From: Planctomycetota bacterium
GTDB taxonomy: Bacteria; Planctomycetota; SZUA-567; H5-PLA8
Assembly (NCBI GenBank): GCA_023150555.1
Contig: JAKLKQ010000032.1
Location: 1-64,000, forward strand
Length of the DNA stretch: 64,000 nt
Reading direction: 5' to 3'
How positions within the stretch are numbered: position 1 is the first letter of the stretch; each line of letters starts with the position of its first letter. A program made the position numbers and the translations under genes. Shown one piece after another: positions 43,591 through 54,022 of this stretch. A model generated the notes under the pieces. It worked only from the letters and a program-made list of their open reading frames with translations, ran no database searches and was not told where the DNA came from.

Positions 43591-46305
43591 GTGGCAAAGC
43601 TGGTCGTACGCAAAGGCCGCAACGTGGGCGCCGAGTTCAAGCTCAACGCCGACCGCCTGATCATGGGCCGCCGCAGCCAGTGCCCCATCCCGGTGCTGGA
43701 CCCGAAGGCCAGCCGCGAGCACGCCGTCATCACGCGCAAGGACGGCAACTTCTTTCTGCAGGACCTCAGCCGCAACGGCACGTACCTCAACAGCCAGGGC
43801 GCCAGCAAGAACGGCGAAGAGCCGTCGCCGCTGAAGTTCGGCGACAAGATCCGCATCGGCGACACCATCATGGAGATGGTCGACGAGAAGGCGGAAGTGA
43901 TCGACATCCAGATCCCCGGCTACAAGATCCTCGAGAAGATCGGCATCGGCGGCATGGGCACGGTCTACAAGGCCAAGCAGCTGAGCATGGACCGCATCGT
44001 CGCGCTGAAGGTGCTGAACGAGAAGTACAGCAACGACCGCGAGTTCGTGGACCGCTTCGTCCGCGAGGCGCGCGCGGCGGGCAAGCTGAACCATCCCAAC
44101 GTCATCCACGTGCACGACGTCTCCAAGGCCGGCGGGCGGCATTACTTCTCGATGGAGTACATCGACGGCAACTCCGTGAAGGAAGAGCTGCGCATTCACG
44201 GGAAGATCGGCACCGACAAGGCCCTGGACATCATGCTCCAGACCGCGAAGGCGCTGGAGTTCGCGCACGAAAACGGCATCGTGCACCGCGACATCAAGCC
44301 CGACAACATCATGCTCACCAACGACGGCGTGGTTAAGATCGCGGACCTGGGCATCGCGAAGACCTTCGAGGAAGTGCCGCGTTCGCCCAACGACAACCGC
44401 CGCGTGATGGGCACGCCGCATTACATGGCGCCCGAGCAGGCCCTGGGCAAGGACATCGACCACCGCGTCGACATCTACAGCCTCGGCGCCACCTTTTACC
44501 ATACGCTCACCGGCACCACGCCGTTCTCGGGTTCCACCGCGCACGAAGTCCTGAAGGCGCACATCCAGGAATCGCTGCCGGCGATCCAGACCGTAAACAA
44601 GGGCGTGCCCGACCCGGTCTGCTTCATCGTCGAACGCATGATGGCGAAGCTCCCGGAGAAGCGTTACCCCAACGTCACGCGACTGATCGAGGACCTCGAG
44701 CGCGTGCAGCAGGGCATTCACGACGGCATCGAACAGATTCCCGCCGGCGACAGCACCGTCATGCGCGCCGTCGATGCGCGCGGCGCCGCCGAGAAGGCCA
44801 AGGCCGCCGCGGAGGGCGTCGTCGAGGAACTGACCACCGGCCTCCAGCAACCCGTCAAGAACGCGCTGCTCTATGCCGGGCTCGTCGGCGTCTTCCTGCT
44901 GGTCGTGGTGCTGGTCGTCGTCATCGCGCCGAAGTTCATGGGCGGGGGCGGCGGTTCAGGCAACGGCGCGAACCCCGGGCCGGGCGAAGTCAAGACTTCC
45001 GGCGGCACGGCCGAGACGCCGCCCGCGGCGAAGACGGAGTCGGGCGAACCCGTGGTCGCGGTGAAGAACGACGGCGCCGAAGCCGAGAAGATGCTCGCCG
45101 ACGCGGCCGCGCTGCTGAAGGACGATCCGGTCTCCAGCGCCGCGGGCCAGATCCTGCAGGACGTGGTGAAGAAGTTCCCCGCGCTGCCCGCGCGCGACAA
45201 GGCCAACGAGATGCTGAAAGGCATCGCCGCCGAACGCCGCGCGCGCGAACGCCAGGTCGCGAAGAAGGCCTTCGACGACGCCGCGCAGTTCGAGGCCGCG
45301 AACCAGAGCGATGCCTCGAAGTGGCCTGAGATCGCGGCGCGTTTCCAGGCTGTGCTCGCCAGCGCCCAGAACGTCCAGGACATCTACGACCAGGCCAAGG
45401 GCAAGGCCGAGGACTGGAAGAAAAAGCACGAGGGCGCGGTCAAGGAAACGGAGCAGGCCGACTTGGCCAAGGCCCTGGCCGCCGTCGATACGGCACTCGC
45501 GGCGAAAGACTTCGACGCCGCGCGCCAGACGCTGAAGGACTTCATCGGCAACCACGCCGCAGGCGCCGCGAAGGACGCCGCCGACGCGCGCCTGAAGGAA
45601 GTCGACGCCGCCGCGGCCAAGGCCTTCGAGGCCGCCAAGGCCGACGCCGACAGCAAGGCGAAAGGCATCGCCACGCCGCTGCCCGATACGCTCGCCGTCT
45701 GGAAGGGCTACCTCGCCGCCGTCAAGGACGCCGTGCATCGCGGCCAGGCCGAGACGGCACAGAAGGCCGTCGAGGAAGAGGCCGCCAAACTCTTTGCCGA
45801 CGAATCGGCGAAGACCGCCGAACTCGCCAAGAGCTACCAGTACGCCGACGCCCTGCAGCGCTTCCGCCGCCTGCGCAAGCAGCTCGGTTCGATGGGAGTC
45901 GCCGCCGGGACCGAAGCGCGCGAGAAGGATCTGCTGGCCGAGGAGAACCTGCACGAGCGGGTGCTCGAAGCCATTCGCGCGAAGACCGCCGGCGGCGCCG
46001 TGGCGCTGCCGTTCGAGTACGTCGACGAGAAGTACAAGAACATCGAGGCGCTGAGCAAGATCAAGACGTGGGCCGTGACGAAAGTCGACGAAGGGCAACT
46101 GGAACTCGACGCGATCCCCAAGAACAGCGCGCCCGGCATGCGCCGCAAGTTCGACGTCTTCACGCCGAAGCAGCAGTACCAGCTGCACCTGCACTTCCTG
46201 CCGCCGGCAACGCCGGCCGACCACTTGGCCTACGCCGCATTCTGCAAGGAGCTGGGCCTCAACGAGGAAGCCGCCCTGCACGAGGCCAAGGCCAAGGGCG
46301 AGTGA
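43591..46305 (+). CDS. FHA-domain Ser/Thr protein kinase with membrane anchor and helical ectodomain
   Basis: 904 aa from GTG 43591 (GGAGG about 11 nt upstream). FHA domain at 1-95 (IMGRRSQ, SREHA, RNGTYLN). Kinase at 110-370: GIGGMGTVY, Lys140 in VALKV, intact VHRDIKPDN (231-239), ADLGIAKT and GTPHYMAPEQ. Membrane segment NALLYAGLVGVFLLVVVLVVVI near 430. The remaining ~450 residues are Ala/Lys/Glu-rich helices resembling repeated tetratricopeptide-like or coiled-coil units. Same plan as FHA-kinase 1 but with a normal HRD. No neighbouring substrate is obvious. Confidence 0.92.
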   Translation: MAKLVVRKGRNVGAEFKLNADRLIMGRRSQCPIPVLDPKASREHAVITRKDGNFFLQDLSRNGTYLNSQGASKNGEEPSPLKFGDKIRIGDTIMEMVDEKAEVIDIQIPGYKILEKIGIGGMGTVYKAKQLSMDRIVALKVLNEKYSNDREFVDRFVREARAAGKLNHPNVIHVHDVSKAGGRHYFSMEYIDGNSVKEELRIHGKIGTDKALDIMLQTAKALEFAHENGIVHRDIKPDNIMLTNDGVVKIADLGIAKTFEEVPRSPNDNRRVMGTPHYMAPEQALGKDIDHRVDIYSLGATFYHTLTGTTPFSGSTAHEVLKAHIQESLPAIQTVNKGVPDPVCFIVERMMAKLPEKRYPNVTRLIEDLERVQQGIHDGIEQIPAGDSTVMRAVDARGAAEKAKAAAEGVVEELTTGLQQPVKNALLYAGLVGVFLLVVVLVVVIAPKFMGGGGGSGNGANPGPGEVKTSGGTAETPPAAKTESGEPVVAVKNDGAEAEKMLADAAALLKDDPVSSAAGQILQDVVKKFPALPARDKANEMLKGIAAERRARERQVAKKAFDDAAQFEAANQSDASKWPEIAARFQAVLASAQNVQDIYDQAKGKAEDWKKKHEGAVKETEQADLAKALAAVDTALAAKDFDAARQTLKDFIGNHAAGAAKDAADARLKEVDAAAAKAFEAAKADADSKAKGIATPLPDTLAVWKGYLAAVKDAVHRGQAETAQKAVEEEAAKLFADESAKTAELAKSYQYADALQRFRRLRKQLGSMGVAAGTEAREKDLLAEENLHERVLEAIRAKTAGGAVALPFEYVDEKYKNIEALSKIKTWAVTKVDEGQLELDAIPKNSAPGMRRKFDVFTPKQQYQLHLHFLPPATPADHLAYAAFCKELGLNEEAALHEAKAKGE

Positions 46306-46453
46306 CCGGAGCGGCTCCTTCCGGGTGGTAACGATTCAAGGCGTGGCCGGTTGAATGCCGCCGCGTTTCGCGCGTCTGAAAGGAAGTCCGCGGAAGCACC
46401 AATATAAGGATGTTTGCGCCGCCCCGCCGTGCCCGCCATTACCGGAGAGACCC

Positions 46454-48202
46454 ATGACGAATCGCCGCCGACCTTCGCCCGCCGCCCTGGCCTTCGCGCT
46501 GCTGGCCTTCCTGTCCGCGCCGGCCTTCGCCGAGGACGCCGCGGGCGAAAAGCCCAAGCTGCCCGAAGGCGTCAAGGCGCTGACACCGGAGATGCAGAAG
46601 GAACTCGACGTGCTGGTCCAGGCCGCCGCGGCGCGGCGAGGCCTGAAGCTGAAGAACGCCGTCGCGATGGGGCAGCTCGACGAGCCCAAACTGAAGCAGA
46701 AGGTCCTCAAGATGTTCGACGACGAACTGCCCGCCGCGAAGATGGCGCCGCTCGAGAAGTCGCTCAAGAGCTTTGGCTACATTCCGGAGGAGATGAACCT
46801 GGGCGAGTACTACCCCAAGCTCCTGACCAGCCAGATCGGCGGCTTCTACGACCCGAAGGAGAAGTACCTGGTGCTGATCGACCGCGAGGGCGGCCCGCTG
46901 GGCCCCCAGGGCGAGAAGATGTTCGGCAAGGAAATGATGGAGCTGATGTCCAACACGATGATGGTCCACGAGATCACGCACGCGATCCAGGACCAGCATT
47001 TCGACCTCTCCAAATTCGGCCACGATGCGGTGCTGGACGACGCCGCGGCGGCCAAGACGGCGCTGATCGAAGGCGACGCGACGCTGGTGATGTACGGCTA
47101 CATGCTGAACAGCGACCTGGAGCGCGTGCCCATGGTCGCGCAGCAGATGAAGATGTTCTCCTCGAACCCGGGGCAACTCGCCGCGATGATGCCCGACATG
47201 CCGGGCGCGAAGGAACTGGCCGAGGCGCCCGCGTACCTCAGCGAGAACCTGATGTTCAGCTACATCCAGGGCATGGTCTTCGCGCTGGAGGTCAAGAAGG
47301 CCGGCGGGCAGAAGCTGCTCGACCACGCCTTCACCAAGGACCCGCCGCGCAGCACCGAGCAGATCCTGCATCCGGAGAAGTGGCTCGCCAAGCGCGACGA
47401 CCCTGTAAAGATCGAGCTGCCCGACCTTACGCAAAGCGTTCTTCAGGGCTTCGCGCGCATCCAGGAAGGCACCTGGGGCGAGTTCAACATCCGCCTGATG
47501 CTGGAGGAAAAGCTGGGCGCCGCAGGCAAGGCCGAAGCCGCCACGGCCGCCGAAGGGTGGGGCGGCGACCGCTTCGCCGTCTACGAGAGGGACGGGGCGC
47601 GCGTGCCGGTGTGGTGCGTCGACTTCGACACGCAGAAGGACGCCGAGGAATTCAAGGCCGCCGTGGCCAAGGCCCTGAAGGACGCGGCCGTGACGTGTCC
47701 GCCGGAGAAGAAGCGCTGCACGGTGGTGCTGGGCGGCAAACTGGAGGCCAAGGCTTCCGAAGAAGTCAACGCGAAGTTGGCCGCCGCCGCGGCCACCGCG
47801 CCCGAGAACAAGGCCCTGGACCTCGCCGCGCTGGGCATCACCGACGCCGACAAGCCCAAGCCGCTGGGCATGGCCGAAGCGATGCAGATGATGAACAGCC
47901 CCAATCTGAAGTCGCTGATGGGGGCGGGCATGGAGACCGCGGACCTGGACAAACTCGTCGACACCATGTTCGACGACCCCGACATGTCGAAGGCCCTCAT
48001 CGACAGCGTGATGGACATGTACAAGCAGATGGGCCTGAGCATGCCGCGCGACCAGGTCGAACAGGTGATCAAGAACCCCGCCATGCGCCAGATGATGAAG
48101 TCCATGATCAAGAACATGATGCCCAAGCAGCCTGCGGCGCAGCCCGAGAAGGAAGGCGCAACGAAGACGCCGGCGGACAAGCCCGAACCTTTAAAAGAAT
48201 AG
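46454..48202 (+). CDS. Secreted HExxH metallopeptidase-like protein with Met-rich C-terminus
   Basis: 582 aa from ATG 46454 (GGAG, 6 nt). Signal peptide LAFALLAFLSAPAFA. Gluzincin-like zinc region MMVHEITHAIQDQHFDL (H172, E173, H176), followed by IEGDATLVMYGYM as the likely third-ligand helix. I recognise this as a planctomycete-common family of putative metallopeptidases with no characterised member I can name. The C-terminal ~120 residues are Met-rich (MGAGMETADLDKLVDTMFDDPDMSKALIDSVMDMYKQMGLSM ... NPAMRQMMKSMIKNMM), reminiscent of STI1-type helices. Substrate unknown. Confidence 0.8.
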   Translation: MTNRRRPSPAALAFALLAFLSAPAFAEDAAGEKPKLPEGVKALTPEMQKELDVLVQAAAARRGLKLKNAVAMGQLDEPKLKQKVLKMFDDELPAAKMAPLEKSLKSFGYIPEEMNLGEYYPKLLTSQIGGFYDPKEKYLVLIDREGGPLGPQGEKMFGKEMMELMSNTMMVHEITHAIQDQHFDLSKFGHDAVLDDAAAAKTALIEGDATLVMYGYMLNSDLERVPMVAQQMKMFSSNPGQLAAMMPDMPGAKELAEAPAYLSENLMFSYIQGMVFALEVKKAGGQKLLDHAFTKDPPRSTEQILHPEKWLAKRDDPVKIELPDLTQSVLQGFARIQEGTWGEFNIRLMLEEKLGAAGKAEAATAAEGWGGDRFAVYERDGARVPVWCVDFDTQKDAEEFKAAVAKALKDAAVTCPPEKKRCTVVLGGKLEAKASEEVNAKLAAAAATAPENKALDLAALGITDADKPKPLGMAEAMQMMNSPNLKSLMGAGMETADLDKLVDTMFDDPDMSKALIDSVMDMYKQMGLSMPRDQVEQVIKNPAMRQMMKSMIKNMMPKQPAAQPEKEGATKTPADKPEPLKE

Positions 48203-48298
48203 TTTCGATTGCGGAGTGCGGATTGAAACTGCGGAGCATGCGTCGACCGGCTCAAATCCAGGAAAGAAGTTCCTCGGTGCCCGCTGTGATCTCGGCAG

Positions 48299-48754
48299 TT
48301 AACGCCGTTTCGTGTTCTTCTCGTAGTACGCGATGAACTCCTTCGCCGGCACGCGCGCGATGGCCTCGCCGATCACGTCCAGCGCGAGGTCTTCCACCTT
48401 CTTGAAGCGCACGCACGACTTGCCCATGTCCAGGCGCTTGCCGGTCTTCGCCCAGGCCTTCTTGAACCAGGAGAGGTGCTTCTTGTCGCAGTAGAGACAC
48501 ATCATATACAGCGCCATGTGGTTCTTCTGCGAAGCCAGGTGCGCGAAGGGCAGCGGCTGCTTCGGATCGGCGTGGTAGCCCGCCGGGTACAACTTGTGCG
48601 GCACGAAGTAGCCGATCATCCCGTACTGGATGCCTTCTTCATACGCTTGGTCGAGGTTCTTGCGGATCACCTCGCGCACGGCCTCCAGCGGCTTGCGGCG
48701 GTCGTGCGGCAGCGCGGCGAGGTATTCGGCGACGGTGGCGGCTTTGGCCTTCAT
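48299..48754 (-). CDS. DUF1801-family protein
   Basis: 151 aa from ATG 48754, overlapping the stop of the upstream gene as ATGA. Pattern typical of DUF1801/YdhG-like small proteins: VAEYLAALPHDRRKPLEAVREVI ... EGIQYGMIGYFVP ... KNHMALYMMCL ... MGKSCVRFKKVEDLALDVIGEAI. No catalytic function is established for the family. The longer ORF start adds unrelated residues. Confidence 0.8.
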   Translation of the reverse strand: MKAKAATVAEYLAALPHDRRKPLEAVREVIRKNLDQAYEEGIQYGMIGYFVPHKLYPAGYHADPKQPLPFAHLASQKNHMALYMMCLYCDKKHLSWFKKAWAKTGKRLDMGKSCVRFKKVEDLALDVIGEAIARVPAKEFIAYYEKNTKRR

Positions 48755-49128
48755 GCGGAACCTGCGGGTTCTGGTGTTGCGGCGTTCTCCCGCAGGCGGC
48801 GGGCGCGGCGTTCGAAAAGGCGTACGACAAACCAAAGAATGGCCAGGTTGCATCCGGCATCAAGAAGCAGCGGTATGGGTTTCCATCCGTCGTGATAGCT
48901 GTAACCGGTCATGGTGTCACCTTCGTAGTGGACGCCGAATTCAGGATGAACCGAAAACGGCCACCCCATGCCATATTCTCGCTCAAACCCGGGCATCGGA
49001 TCGAGCCACGCGGCGGGAGTAAGGCGCACGGGTGCCGGTAGGAGATTTAGGGCCAGCAGTACGCCGATCGTGACCGAGGCGGCCAGCAGGGTCGAGAGGC
49101 GGAATTGAAAACGGGGAGAGGGCTTCAC
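48751..49128 (-). CDS. Small membrane protein with planctomycete-type RLSTLL N-terminus
   Basis: 125 aa from GTG 49128 (GGAG, 7 nt). N-terminus FQFRLSTLLAASVTIGVLLALNLL, a short motif plus membrane helix recurrent at the start of many planctomycete proteins. Second hydrophobic segment at LLLDAGCNLAILWFVVRLFE, then a charged tail. Coupled to the DUF1801 gene. Function unknown. Confidence 0.7.
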   Translation of the reverse strand: MKPSPRFQFRLSTLLAASVTIGVLLALNLLPAPVRLTPAAWLDPMPGFEREYGMGWPFSVHPEFGVHYEGDTMTGYSYHDGWKPIPLLLDAGCNLAILWFVVRLFERRARRLRENAATPEPAGSA

Positions 49129-49308
49129 GCGGAGGCTCCGGGTGTTATCGAGCGTTCAGAGAATAGCGCAGGGCGGGAAAATTGGGAAGGGCAGGGACAT
49201 ACTTACGCAATGCGTTAGCATGGAATCCTGCGCGGCGGGATACTTCAAGCTCTCAATTTGTTTCTCTTATCTTTTTTCTCTTAACTCTTATCTATCTTTC
49301 CTTCCTTT

Positions 49309-49344
49309 CTGTTCCCTGAATCCTCATTCCTGTTTCCTGAATCC
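49309..49344. repeat. Two copies of ctgttccctgaatcc with 21-bp spacing
   Basis: ctgttccctgaatcc (49309-49323) and ctgtttcctgaatcc (49330-49344) in a pyrimidine-rich tract; purine-rich on the minus strand. Confidence 0.8.
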
Positions 49345-49372
49345 TTCGCGTTTAGAAGTTTTGGACACCACC

Positions 49373-49582
49373 CAGGTGGGTCACGAGGGGTCGCTCCGCC
49401 ACCTGTCGAATGGCGACGCGCTGGACCCCCGTCCCGAGCGACATGAGCGCTACTCAGTCTATGGGCTGACTTCCCCCGCCGGTCATGTCGACGGGATACT
49501 GCCTCGGTACCTCGGCCTGCAAGGAGTCCTCATAATTAACGGGGAGGGTGACCATTCGACCGCTTCTCCCCCGTCCTCGCAG
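49373..49582. ncRNA. Candidate structured RNA with long-range pairing
   Basis: Stems: caggtgg/ccacctg (49373-49379/49399-49405); tcccg..cgacatga/tcatgtcg.cggga (49432-49446/49483-49496, 13 bp); acgggg/ccccgt (49539-49544/49569-49574); a 9-bp long-range pair gtcgaatgg/ccattcgac (49405-49413/49552-49560). Strand undecided. A minus-strand TTGATA-N19-TACTAT promoter-like pair sits just beyond the 3' end of the listed interval. It matches no RNA family I could identify. Confidence 0.45.
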
Positions 49583-49671
49583 TCACTATAGTAGACGCCA
49601 GAGACATCCATTTATCAACTTAATTCTATCTAAAATACTTAAATTTTATAGGAACTATGAGACGTTTTAGT

Positions 49672-49685
49672 GTCACATATGTGAC
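49672..49685. promoter_or_regulatory. Palindrome upstream of uvrA
   Basis: gtcacatatgtgac is a perfect 14-bp palindrome, embedded in a near direct repeat gagacgttttagtgtcacatat / gtgacgttttgtcatatat. A regulator-binding site is possible. It is 390 bp from uvrA, so the target is uncertain. Confidence 0.4.
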
Positions 49686-50073
49686 GTTTTGTCATATATC
49701 GCGGGGGCCGGGGCCGGTATCCGGACCGCAGGGGCGAGGAGTCACAGGGGGTAGGGGCGAGGAACGGCGTTTCGTGTTTCTGGTTCCGGCTTCGCGCTTG
49801 CCCTGCTGGCAAACGACGAATCAAAATGGCCGATGTCGAGGACCAATGGCCAATCGCTTACGCACCAGTTTCGCTTTGCGTAGGGAGCGGACCTTTTGTG
49901 GCCTTCGGCCACCCAAGAGTAATCCGCCGTGGGCCTCTGCGTTCTCCGAGTCTCTGCGTTGAAGTCGGTCGGCCAAGAGGGCGTTCCAGCCAAAACTACG
50001 CTTTCCGCTCGTCACGGACCGAATACGCTCGGGGTGCCAACACGTAGGACGCGACTCCATAGAGATCCGCCCG

Positions 50074-52950
<2,877 letters not shown>

Positions 52951-52960
52951 TGGACGTCCG

Positions 52961-53701
52961 CTACTTGCCGTGCACCAGCGTTGCCGCCGCCAGGCGCACG
53001 CCCACTTCCGCGGGCACCAGCACCACGCGCCCCGGGCTGTCCGGCAGCCGGCAGACGACCAGTTTCCCCTTCACGTACCAAGGCGCCGTATCGGGGGCCA
53101 TCTGCAACACGTGCCAGCGCGGGTCGCCGGGCAATCGTGCGAGATAGATCACGCCCAGATGCAGGCGCAGGACCATCCACGCGCGCCCGACGTTCAGCCA
53201 GTCGGTGATCTGGTCGAAGGCCTCGCTGCGGAAGATCTCGATGCGGAGGGCTTCTTCGGCGAGCACGAAGTCTCCCTTGCGGTAAATACGCAGCCGGCGC
53301 TCGGAAAGCAGCCGGTGCAGCACGAACGCCAGCAGCCCGCCGGCGGCCAGCAGAACGGCCTGGATCGCCCAGTCCGCGGCCCGCGATCTGGACTCCGGGT
53401 AGGTCAGGTCGAAGACCGGGTGAATCAGCATCACGAAGAGTCCGCCGGCGAGCAGGAAGAATCCCGCCGCGAACAGAATGCCGCGGTGCACGTGGTCCTG
53501 GCGCAGGTAGGCCTCGCGCACGGCCTCGGTGACCGGGCGCGGCGCCTTGGGGTAGCGGTCGAGCACGTGCGGCGGTTCGGGTTCGGGCGCCTTGAAGGCC
53601 TCGAAATCGGCGCAGACCGCGCACATCCGCTTGTTGCGGAAGGTGCGCATCTCGTTCCATTGCGTCGGAAGGTTGCAGCAGGGGCAGAGCAGGCGCGGCA
53701 T
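52961..53701 (-). CDS. Zinc-ribbon membrane protein, unknown
   Basis: 246 aa from ATG 53701; ATG 53713 is an alternative with GGGAG 10 nt upstream. N-terminal zinc ribbon MPRLLCPCCNLPTQW ... CAVCADFEAF, then two hydrophobic segments (GILFAAGFFLLAGGLFVMLIHP and WAIQAVLLAAGGLLAFVLHRLL) and a soluble beta-rich C-terminal domain with YRKGDFVLAEEALRIEIFR. No family recognised. Converges with uvrA. Confidence 0.65.
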   Translation of the reverse strand: MPRLLCPCCNLPTQWNEMRTFRNKRMCAVCADFEAFKAPEPEPPHVLDRYPKAPRPVTEAVREAYLRQDHVHRGILFAAGFFLLAGGLFVMLIHPVFDLTYPESRSRAADWAIQAVLLAAGGLLAFVLHRLLSERRLRIYRKGDFVLAEEALRIEIFRSEAFDQITDWLNVGRAWMVLRLHLGVIYLARLPGDPRWHVLQMAPDTAPWYVKGKLVVCRLPDSPGRVVLVPAEVGVRLAAATLVHGK

Positions 53702-53713
53702 TGGTGGTCCCAT

Positions 53714-54022
53714 TCCCGCCCGTCTCCCACTCAATCCATATCATATCCTGCGATGCGCGGCGGCCATTCTTTGCCGGTTTTGCAGACTTCTTACATTGTC
53801 TTCGTATTCACATATATGTGCGAAAGAAAATACCAAAATAGTACCAATCGCAATGGCGCGTGGCGCAGAGGTCGCTGCTATTCCTCGCGTTTGCACTCAG
53901 GTTTTGGGTGCATTGTTCCAGCAGGACCGGTGTACAAACAGGTGACGGATAGAAAAGGTTTAATTAATACCAGAAGAATACCGATTCTCGCTGGCCGGAT
54001 TCCAACCCGAAGGAGTTTTCGC
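53714..54022. other. Gene-free promoter region
   Basis: No ORF. Contains the 12-bp palindrome cacatatatgtg (53809-53820), close to but not identical with the uvrA-side palindrome, an AT-rich block around 53960, and the AAGGAG of the next gene. Confidence 0.5.

Larger units (their letters stand above)
49129..50073. other. 945-bp gene-free region
   Basis: No convincing gene; the ORF-track entries here are low quality. Contents: a pyrimidine-rich tract with a 21-bp tandem repeat (49309-49344), a highly structured segment (49373-49582), an AT-rich stretch, and a palindrome with adjacent direct repeats (49661-49697). uvrA begins at its end. Confidence 0.7.

Noticed and set aside
49373-49582. Known housekeeping RNA (RNase P, tmRNA, 6S, SRP)
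   Set aside because: None of the conserved core motifs of those RNAs is present on either strand.
49142-49591. 149-aa plus-strand ORF
   Set aside because: Runs through the pyrimidine-rich tract and structured segment; Ser/Leu-rich without any conserved feature and no Shine-Dalgarno.
53851-53925. tRNA-like text (gtggcgcagaggtc)
   Set aside because: D-arm-like string only; no acceptor stem, anticodon arm or T arm could be paired.
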